Source: Armatimonadota bacterium (GTDB taxonomy: Bacteria > Vulcanimicrobiota > JACPDS01). Taken from it: a stretch of DNA of 8,675 nucleotides. The position numbers and the translations under genes are program-made. Below are positions 1 to 4,673 of this stretch, in pieces; position 1 is the stretch's first letter, and each line of letters starts with the position of its first letter. The DNA lies in NCBI GenBank assembly GCA_016183885.1, contig JACPDS010000037.1, positions 1-8,675 on the forward strand, in the 5' to 3' direction. The notes below the pieces were generated by a model that saw only the letters and a list, made by a program, of their open reading frames with translations, was not told the DNA's origin and searched no databases.

Positions 1-1
1 T

Positions 2-352
2 GATAATTTTTTGGATGTTTTAGTTATTTTTATAAAACCTTTTTCAGCTATTTTAATTGTCATTTCTATAATTGATATAAAAAACTCTTTAATTTTATAT
101 CTGATGAGCATTATAATTAGCAGTACAGTAAGTTTGCCTTTACATTTAGTTAAATCTAAAACCAGGCTTTTAACATCTTCAAGTAATTTTTTTACCAGTA
201 ATACTTTTATAAGCGTTATTGAAGATATTTTTGTGATAATTATGGCTATTTTAACGGTTTTTATTCCTTTAGTAGTTTTTATTTTAATCGGTATTATGCT
301 TTTATTTATTTATAATAGAATTAAAAAAAATCAATTTTTAAAAACAGTTTAA
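2..352 (+). CDS. DUF4126-like membrane protein, 3' part (5' end outside window)
   Basis: The reading frame is open to the left window edge and ends in TAA at 350-352. A TTG at 11 could be read as a start, but nothing supports it and the gene more likely begins upstream, so I call it partial with about 116 residues visible. It is very hydrophobic, with likely membrane segments near residues 5-22, 27-42 and 70-104 counted from the TTG, and a short basic tail (YNRIKKNQ). The stretch HLVKSKTRLLTSSSN, followed about 16 residues later by IEDIFVIIMAILTVFIPLV, resembles the C-terminal half of DUF4126 proteins, which as I recall them have an H-x-x-K-x-x-T/S-R segment, a small-residue loop, then an acidic 'ED' before the last membrane helix. 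The function of that family is unknown. The stop codon directly abuts the GTG of the next gene, so the two are probably co-transcribed. Confidence 0.6.
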   Translation, partial: DNFLDVLVIFIKPFSAILIVISIIDIKNSLILYLMSIIISSTVSLPLHLVKSKTRLLTSSSNFFTSNTFISVIEDIFVIIMAILTVFIPLVVFILIGIMLLFIYNRIKKNQFLKTV

Positions 353-1912
353 GTGAATTGGAAAAAATATTTATTAATTTTAATTATTTTAGCTTCATTT
401 TTACTCCTTTATAAATTAGGCTCTACAAGTCTTTGGGATAATGATGAACCTTTATATACAGAAATTGCTCGTGAAATATCTCAAAACGGAAACTGGTTAA
501 TTCCTCATTGGAATTATGAAATGTGGCTTTGCCACCCTCCTCTTTCTATATGGTTCACAGTATTATCAGCTAAAATTTTAGGTTGGAATGAATTATCGGC
601 AAGGTTAACTTCAGCCTTATTTGGCGTTGGAATAGTTATTTTAACTTTTTATTTAGGGAAAATTTTTTATGGAGAACTAGCCGGTTTTTTTTCCGGTTTA
701 ATAATATTAATTAGTCTGCAATTTTTTGTTCAAGCTCGTCTGGCTAATTTAGATATTGTTTTTTTATTTTTTATCGAGTTAGCTTGTATTTTATCTTATT
801 TAGCCTTAGAGAATACCGGGAATAAAAGAATGTTTCTTTATTTTTGGCTTTCTTGCGCTTTAGGAACTTTAGCTAAGGGTCCGTTTGCTCTTTTTTTGCC
901 GTTAAGCTTGGTATTATTATATTCTTTAATCACTAAAAAAAATAACCAGTTTAAAAAAATATTTTATTTATGGGGAATGATTATTTATTTATTAATTGGG
1001 GGTTCATGGTATATTTTAGGTTATTTAGCGGTGGGAGAAAAATTTTTTCAAGAAATTTTTGTTTTTTATACTTTAGGTAGAATAATTAAACCAATTTTAA
1101 ACCAAAGCGGTCCATGGTATTATTATATCCCTAGTTTTTTCTCATGGACATGTAAAAAAAATACTTTCCAGAACAATCAAGATAATGATAAAAGAAAATT
1201 TTTACTATCATGGATAATTTTTACTTTTTTATTTTTTACTTTAGTTAAGACTAAACTGCCTAATTATATATTATTTATTTATCCAGCCTGCGCTGTGATG
1301 GTGGGTAAATTTTTAAAAGACGCTTCTAAAAAAGAAATTTTTTTACCTTTGATCTTTTTTTCTTTATTTACATTAAGCATAATTTTAATTTTTATTTTTT
1401 TAGTTTATTCTACTTTTTCCGGAGAATATTTAAGTTTAATAAACGGATTAATGCCCTCGGGAATTATTTTATTAATAGGATTGATTTTATTATGGCTTGT
1501 ATATTTTAAAAAACCGGCTTATTTAATTTATTCAATATCTATAATATTTTTTATATTTTATATATTTTTAATTAATTTTAGCATTAAAATTGACCATATA
1601 AAACCTTTAAAACCTTTAGCTTTAAGTTTAAAACCATATTTACCCGGAAAAAAATTAGCTATTGCCTCTAATGTATCAGGGAGCAATAGTTTAGTATATT
1701 ATTTAGAAAGTCCTGAAAAAATTAGTTTTTTAAAGACCGATGAAGATAAGATTAATTTTTTATCTTTATCTAAGCTGGTTTTCTGTATAATAAAGCAAAA
1801 TGATTATTTATGGTTATCTCAAAAAGTTAAAAAACCTATCTATATTGCCATTCAAAATAAAAATCTTTTAGTTATTTCTAATTTTAAAATTAGAATTCAA
1901 AACCATAACTAA
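353..1912 (+). CDS. ArnT/PMT-like membrane glycosyltransferase (GT83-type)
   Basis: This 519-residue polytopic membrane protein should transfer a sugar from a polyprenyl-phosphate donor to a lipid or protein acceptor on the outer face of the inner membrane. The PMT/ArnT signature is clear: SLWDNDEPLYTEIAREI at residues 26-42 with the acidic pair D31-E32 (the catalytic-site motif), RLANLD at 129-134 in place of the usual R-x-x-x-L-D, AKGPFALFLPL at 174-184, GGSWYI at 216-221, QSGPWYYYIP at 251-260 and KLPNYILFIYP at 301-311. A hydrophilic C-terminal part begins near residue 412. The GTG start directly follows the upstream stop, there is no clear Shine-Dalgarno, and the next in-frame Met is residue 57, inside the conserved domain. 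Odd point: after YYYIP the family normally has a hydrophobic FFPW-containing membrane segment of about 20 residues, but here only SFFSWTC precedes a polar stretch (KKNTFQNNQDNDKRK). The acceptor and donor are unknown; the lipid A aminoarabinose role of ArnT should not be assumed. Confidence 0.85.
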   Translation: MNWKKYLLILIILASFLLLYKLGSTSLWDNDEPLYTEIAREISQNGNWLIPHWNYEMWLCHPPLSIWFTVLSAKILGWNELSARLTSALFGVGIVILTFYLGKIFYGELAGFFSGLIILISLQFFVQARLANLDIVFLFFIELACILSYLALENTGNKRMFLYFWLSCALGTLAKGPFALFLPLSLVLLYSLITKKNNQFKKIFYLWGMIIYLLIGGSWYILGYLAVGEKFFQEIFVFYTLGRIIKPILNQSGPWYYYIPSFFSWTCKKNTFQNNQDNDKRKFLLSWIIFTFLFFTLVKTKLPNYILFIYPACAVMVGKFLKDASKKEIFLPLIFFSLFTLSIILIFIFLVYSTFSGEYLSLINGLMPSGIILLIGLILLWLVYFKKPAYLIYSISIIFFIFYIFLINFSIKIDHIKPLKPLALSLKPYLPGKKLAIASNVSGSNSLVYYLESPEKISFLKTDEDKINFLSLSKLVFCIIKQNDYLWLSQKVKKPIYIAIQNKNLLVISNFKIRIQNHN

Positions 1913-1936
1913 AAATTCAAAATTTTTATAAAGACG

Positions 1937-2827
1937 TCATGCTTCTTGTCTTTTTCCGCGCAGGTAAACAAACCAATATACTAAACCTACTAATACTCCC
2001 CCTCCAACAATGTTTCCTAAAGTAACGGGCAAAAGATTTTTAAATAAAAAAGATTGCGCGGTCAAGTTTGAAAAATCATTGGTTTTGCCTGTTATAGAAA
2101 TTACTGCCTCTAAAACATACGGATTTTTCTTTAACAATAGTCCCATGGGAATGAAATACATATTTGCTACGCTGTGCTCGAATCCTAATGCAACAAAAGC
2201 GGTAATTGGAAAGAGGATGGAGAGTATCTTATCTGTGGTGCTGCGGCCGCTCATGCATAACCATACAGCAAGACAGACTAAGGCATTACATAAAACTCCG
2301 CGAGAAAAAGCCGCTAAAAATGGAAGGCTTACTTTGGCATTTGCAATCAAAAGCGCCTTCGCGCCTACTAAATAATTATTTGCGGCCCAATGTCGTGTAA
2401 GGTATATCCACAGGGCTAATGAAACCGCGCCTATAAAGTTCCCGAAGTAAACAATCACCCAATTTTTAACTAGCTGTATAAGCGTTATTTTTTTGGAGGT
2501 GTATGCCATTACTAAAAGGTTATTGCCGGTAAATAGTTCTGCCCCAGCCACAACCACTAGTATAAGCCCTAAGCAGAAAGAAAAGCCTCCTATAAGCTGC
2601 GTCAAACCAAAAGTAAGTTTGGAATCATGCACAACAAATGTAAATAATACCGCGCCGAATGCGATAAACACTCCTGCAAGCATTGATAAAGTAAATTCTG
2701 CGAAGAAATTCAAATTTGCCTTGCCAACACTTACAGTCTCTATGCGTGAAGCTATTTCCTTTGGTGAATATGCGTCAAATTTTATATCTGTCAATTCTGC
2801 CTCTGGCATATTAAATGGTCCCATCAA
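1937..2827 (-). CDS. Formate/nitrite transporter (FNT) family channel
   Basis: This is a pentameric-type inner-membrane channel for small monovalent anions (formate, nitrite, hydrosulfide or similar) of the FocA/NirC family. Family marks include FDAYSPKEIA at residues 18-27, AGAELFTGNNLL at 94-105 (the broken-helix region), NWVIVYFGNFIGA at 122-134, RGVLCNALVCLAVWL at 176-190, ALGFEHSVANMYFIPMG at 213-229 with the conserved pore histidine H218, and LPVTLGNIVGGG at 266-277. Length (296) is typical. The start is uncertain: TTG at 2827, ATG at 2824 and ATG at 2809 are all in frame, none has a strong Shine-Dalgarno, and the last (MPEAELTD) looks most natural. It diverges from the Cys-rich/Rrf2 operon and converges on the glycosyltransferase with a 24-bp gap. 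G+C in the middle of the gene is about 42-50% per 60-bp line, against roughly 22-30% in flanking genes, which suggests recent transfer. The transported anion cannot be told from sequence; formate export would fit a fermenter. Confidence 0.93.
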   Translation of the reverse strand: MMGPFNMPEAELTDIKFDAYSPKEIASRIETVSVGKANLNFFAEFTLSMLAGVFIAFGAVLFTFVVHDSKLTFGLTQLIGGFSFCLGLILVVVAGAELFTGNNLLVMAYTSKKITLIQLVKNWVIVYFGNFIGAVSLALWIYLTRHWAANNYLVGAKALLIANAKVSLPFLAAFSRGVLCNALVCLAVWLCMSGRSTTDKILSILFPITAFVALGFEHSVANMYFIPMGLLLKKNPYVLEAVISITGKTNDFSNLTAQSFLFKNLLPVTLGNIVGGGVLVGLVYWFVYLRGKRQEA

Positions 2828-2917
2828 ATTTATTTTTGCTAAGTTTCATTTGATATTTATATTTATTAAATTAAGAAAAATAACTTTCTATTAAAATTTT
2901 TTGTCTTTTATTTTAAT

Positions 2918-2946
2918 ATGATATGTTTGATTACCGCTTTTGTCAA
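2918..2946 (-). promoter_or_regulatory. Sigma70-type promoter for the FNT gene
   Basis: Read on the minus strand, a perfect TTGACA -35 box lies at 2946-2941 and a TATCAT -10 box (5 of 6 matches to TATAAT) at 2923-2918, separated by 17 nt. Transcription would start near 2911 and give a leader of roughly 85-100 nt before the FNT start codon. The -35 box lies only 5 bp from the -35 box of the divergent promoter. Confidence 0.7.
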
Positions 2947-2959
2947 GAAAATTGACGAA
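2939..2959. repeat. Inverted repeat formed by two back-to-back -35 boxes
   Basis: The arms TTTGTCAA (2939-2946) and TTGACGAA (2952-2959) flank the 5-bp centre GAAAA. Seven of eight arm positions pair; the only mismatch is T2941 against G2957. The arms are the -35 regions of the divergent promoters, so the symmetry may simply reflect two promoters face to back, or may also be a protein binding site. Confidence 0.6.
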
Positions 2960-2980
2960 TGAGTTATTTTATGTTATACT
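2952..2980 (+). promoter_or_regulatory. Extended -10 sigma70-type promoter for the Cys-rich/Rrf2/BKACE operon
   Basis: The -35 box TTGACG (2952-2957, 5 of 6) and the -10 box TATACT (2975-2980, 5 of 6) are spaced by exactly 17 nt. A TG dinucleotide at 2972-2973, one base before the -10 box, makes it an extended -10 element. Transcription should start near 2987, giving a leader of about 45 nt. This is the best promoter in the window and the only one seen for the four downstream + strand genes. Confidence 0.8.
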
Positions 2981-2995
2981 ATTAAAGTAGATAGA
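2971..2995 (+). promoter_or_regulatory. Candidate Rrf2-family operator over the -10 box and start site
   Basis: A dyad TACT (2977-2980) - ATTAA - AGTA (2986-2989) overlaps the -10 box and the likely start site, the usual place for a repressor. The ACT-N5-AGT core has the same spacing as the IscR type 1 consensus as I recall it (ATASYYGACTRWWWYAGTCRRSTAT). Aligned over 2971-2995, 15 of 25 positions agree, including the whole ACT-RWWW-N-AGT core except one base. An Rrf2-family gene lies two genes downstream on this transcript, so autoregulation is a reasonable inference but is not shown. Confidence 0.4.
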
Positions 2996-3018
2996 AAAGG
3001 TAAACAATATTTATAGAT

Positions 3019-3026
3019 AAGGTGGG
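3019..3026 (+). promoter_or_regulatory. Ribosome binding site of the Cys-rich mini-protein gene
   Basis: The purine-rich AAGGTGGG lies 5 nt before the ATG at 3032. It is the strongest Shine-Dalgarno-like site among the intact genes here and fixes this start codon. Confidence 0.7.
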
Positions 3027-3031
3027 GAATA

Positions 3032-3274
3032 ATGCCTGATTTTTTTTGCCCCGGTTCAGATATTTTAAAAAATGCTGTTCCTTGCGAATATCCTTGCCCT
3101 CAATGCGGTTATGGAGTAGAAATTTTTAGCAATGAAATGAAAAGAAAATGTCCTCAATGCGGTTTTATAATTTTTAGAGAATTAGATTTAGGCTGCGCCG
3201 CCTGGTGTAAATCGGCTAAAGAATGTTTGGGAGAAACATTATATAAAAAGGTAACCCAAAAAAAAGATATCTAA
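3032..3274 (+). CDS. Small cysteine-rich zinc-ribbon-like protein (80 aa, 9 Cys)
   Basis: This is an 80-residue soluble protein with nine cysteines. It holds C6-P-G-S-D, then C18, then CPQC (22-25) and CPQC (40-43) as a zinc-ribbon-like pair, then C55-x3-C59-x5-C65 in GCAAWCKSAKECLGE (54-68). From memory, the arrangement CPGxD...CPxCG..VE.F...K.KC..CG...GCAxxCxxAxxCLG matches the cysteine-rich leader of some proteins annotated as HD-domain phosphohydrolases in anaerobic delta-proteobacteria, but here it stands alone with no HD domain. The cysteines could bind zinc, or the second cluster an Fe-S centre; I cannot tell which. It is the first gene after the extended -10 promoter and lies 29 bp before the Rrf2 gene, so a role as partner or redox accessory of that regulator is an inference from context. 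The specific biochemical function is unknown. Confidence 0.8.
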   Translation: MPDFFCPGSDILKNAVPCEYPCPQCGYGVEIFSNEMKRKCPQCGFIIFRELDLGCAAWCKSAKECLGETLYKKVTQKKDI

Positions 3275-3303
3275 AATTTTTACCATTATAAGTGTAATAA
3301 AAA

Positions 3304-3735
3304 ATGAAATTAGGCAGACAAATAGATTACGCCTTAAAAGCAATGATAACTTTAACTAAAAATAATAAAACTTTTCAAATTAAAGATATTTCTAATTCCA
3401 GAGGCATCCCGCATCCTTTTTTAATAAAAATTATTCAGATGTTAAATAAAGCCGGATTAGTGAGAACTTTACGAGGTCCTAAAGGAGGAGTATTTTTAAG
3501 CCGAGACCCGTCGGAAATTACCTTAAAAGAAATTATTGAGGCTGTTAGCGGAAAAATAAAATTCAACCCTTGTTCAGTAAGCCGCGGCAATAAAGATTGT
3601 ATTTTTGAAGAAGATTGTAAGACTAATATAATGTTTGATAATTTAGAAAAAAACATTCTTCAATCTTTTGACAAAGTTAGACTGGATTCTCTTTCTTGCG
3701 AGAATTCGCTTTCGTGCAATAATAAAGTTAGTTAA
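3304..3735 (+). CDS. Rrf2 family transcriptional regulator, probably Fe-S binding
   Basis: This is a 143-residue winged-helix DNA-binding regulator of the Rrf2/IscR/NsrR family. The N-terminus MKLGRQIDYALKAMI and the segment IPHPFLIKIIQMLNKAGLVRT followed by LRGPKGGVFLSR (residues 35-67) match the family's helix-turn-helix and wing (typical form: I...yL..il..L.kaGLV.S.RG..GGy.LaR). The dimerisation-helix region carries C90-x8-C99-x5-C105, the position and kind of cysteine triplet that binds a [2Fe-2S] or [4Fe-4S] cluster in IscR and NsrR, so the protein probably senses redox state, oxygen, NO or Fe-S status. Two more cysteines lie in the tail (C132, C138). There is no strong Shine-Dalgarno before the ATG. 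A candidate Rrf2-type operator overlaps the promoter upstream, consistent with autoregulation. The exact subfamily is not assignable, and the loop between the first two cysteines (8 residues) is longer than the 5 I recall for IscR. Confidence 0.93.
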   Translation: MKLGRQIDYALKAMITLTKNNKTFQIKDISNSRGIPHPFLIKIIQMLNKAGLVRTLRGPKGGVFLSRDPSEITLKEIIEAVSGKIKFNPCSVSRGNKDCIFEEDCKTNIMFDNLEKNILQSFDKVRLDSLSCENSLSCNNKVS

Positions 3736-3736
3736 T

Positions 3737-3761
3737 GATTTTAAGACTCTAGGATTTTAAG
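3737..3761 (+). repeat. 9-bp direct repeat GATTTTAAG
   Basis: Two identical copies lie at 3737-3745 and 3753-3761, 16 bp start to start, just after the Rrf2 stop codon. A related GATTTTTTC begins at 3765, inside the palindrome that follows. The tandem layout before a perfect dyad may be chance in AT-rich DNA or part of a control region for the next gene. Confidence 0.4.
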
Positions 3762-3764
3762 CAG

Positions 3765-3793
3765 GATTTTTTCTAAATGGTTTAGAAAAAATC
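3765..3793 (+). promoter_or_regulatory. Perfect 29-bp palindrome (13-bp stem, 3-nt loop) at the BKACE start
   Basis: The arms GATTTTTTCTAAA (3765-3777) and TTTAGAAAAAATC (3781-3793) are perfect reverse complements around the loop TGG. The stem ends 4 nt before the BKACE ATG at 3798. No U-tract follows on either strand, so it is not a standard intrinsic terminator. There is no Shine-Dalgarno between the stem and the ATG; the nearest AGGA (3763-3766) is about 31 nt upstream in linear sequence but sits at the foot of the hairpin. Folding would bring it to within about 4-5 nt of the ATG. It could instead be a DNA operator or a translation-blocking hairpin. Confidence 0.75.
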
Positions 3794-3797
3794 AATT

Positions 3798-4613
3798 ATG
3801 GATAAATTAATTATCACTGCTGCTCTTATAGGAGCGGAAGTTACCAGAGCTCATAATCCTAATCTTCCTCTCAGCCCGTTTGAAATTTCTCAAGAAGCTT
3901 ATGAATGTTTTCTTCAAGGCGCGTCAATTATTCATTTACATGCAAGAGATAAAGAAGGCAAACCAACTCAGGACCATTTAATTTTTGCTGAATGTGAAAA
4001 GTTAATTAAAGAGAAATGTAATCTTATTGTGCAATATTCTACAGGCGGAGCAGTGGGAACTTTTTTAAAAGAAAGAATCGCCCCGTTAAGAAATAACCCG
4101 GAAATGGCTACTTTAAGTTGTGGGAGCGTGAATTTTCAAGATGAAGTTTTTGAAAATTCTTGGGGAATTATGAGTAATATTGCCATAGAACTAAAAAAAA
4201 GAAAAATTAAACCGGAATTAGAAATTTTTGAAATAGGAATGGTTAATAATGCTTTGCGTTTATTAAAAGAAGGTTTGATTGAAGAACCGCTGCATTTTAA
4301 TTTTGTAATGGGTATTCCCGGTGGAATACCGGCCAGCGTGAAAAATTTGCTTTTTTTAATTGATTCTATTCCTCATAATTCTACTTATACAGTTTCTGCC
4401 ATGGGACGTTATCAATTGTATTTAACTACTATGGCGGTTATTTTAGGAGGACATGTTAGATTGGGATTTGAAGATAATATTTATTATACTAAAGGCGTTT
4501 TGGCTAAAAGCAGCGCTCAGCTCATTGAAAGAACGGTTCGAATCGCTAAAGAATTAGGCAGAGAAATCGCCAATCCGGATGAAGCTAGAAATATTTTAAA
4601 AATAAAGCAGTGA
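3798..4613 (+). CDS. BKACE family (DUF849) beta-keto acid cleavage enzyme, Kce-like
   Basis: This 271-residue cytosolic TIM-barrel enzyme belongs to the family whose founding member Kce cleaves 3-keto-5-aminohexanoate with acetyl-CoA to give 3-aminobutyryl-CoA and acetoacetate in lysine fermentation. The N-terminus LIITAALIGAEVTR (residues 4-17) holds E14. IIHLHARD (44-51) holds the metal ligands H46 and H48, QYSTGG (79-84) forms the substrate and CoA loop, and VRLGFEDNIYY (220-230) carries R221, E225 and D226, matching Kce R226, the zinc ligand E230 and D231. All catalytic residues I can recall are present, so the enzyme should be active. Family members accept many beta-keto acids, so the substrate is open; E14 is compatible with an amino-substituted one. 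It follows the Rrf2 gene by 62 bp containing a perfect palindrome, and precedes a damaged thiolase that could have used the acetoacetate after activation. No other lysine-fermentation genes (kamA, kal, kdd, atoDA) are in the window. Confidence 0.92.
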   Translation: MDKLIITAALIGAEVTRAHNPNLPLSPFEISQEAYECFLQGASIIHLHARDKEGKPTQDHLIFAECEKLIKEKCNLIVQYSTGGAVGTFLKERIAPLRNNPEMATLSCGSVNFQDEVFENSWGIMSNIAIELKKRKIKPELEIFEIGMVNNALRLLKEGLIEEPLHFNFVMGIPGGIPASVKNLLFLIDSIPHNSTYTVSAMGRYQLYLTTMAVILGGHVRLGFEDNIYYTKGVLAKSSAQLIERTVRIAKELGREIANPDEARNILKIKQ

Positions 4614-4638
4614 ATAAGAATAAATAGTTTTTATTCAC
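4610..4638 (+). repeat. Hairpin overlapping the BKACE stop codon
   Basis: GTGAATAAGAA (4610-4620) and TTTTTATTCAC (4628-4638) form an 11-bp stem with one G-U pair and a 7-nt loop. The left arm contains the TGA stop. The stem is A/T rich and no U-run follows, so it is at best a weak terminator. It may instead mark a processing or mRNA-stability site between BKACE and the thiolase. Confidence 0.5.
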
Positions 4639-4655
4639 TAATCACTAATAAAATA

Positions 4656-4663
4656 AAGGAAGG
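4656..4663 (+). promoter_or_regulatory. Ribosome binding site of the thiolase gene
   Basis: AAGGAAGG ends 10 nt before the ATG at 4674. It supports that start, which also gives the canonical thiolase N-terminus (KKVAIVSAVRTAVGNF). The good site contrasts with the absence of one before the BKACE gene. Confidence 0.7.
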
Positions 4664-4673
4664 AAAAATTTTT

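Noticed and set aside
1911..1927. AAAAATT-CAA-AATTTTT between the convergent glycosyltransferase and FNT genes as a bidirectional terminator.
   Set aside because: The 7-bp stem has only A-T pairs, so it would be very unstable, and such repeats are common by chance in DNA this AT-rich.
2010..2894. Three + strand open frames (2010-2375, 2206-2400, 2493-2894) opposite the FNT gene.
   Set aside because: They are antisense shadows made possible by the higher G+C of this gene. Their translations show no family features, and the - strand frame is an unmistakable FNT channel.
3668..3696. A perfect TTGACA at 3668-3673 as a -35 box for a promoter in front of BKACE.
   Set aside because: At 16-18 nt spacing the sequence is CTTTCT-like with no resemblance to a -10 box, and the hexamer lies inside the Rrf2 coding region.
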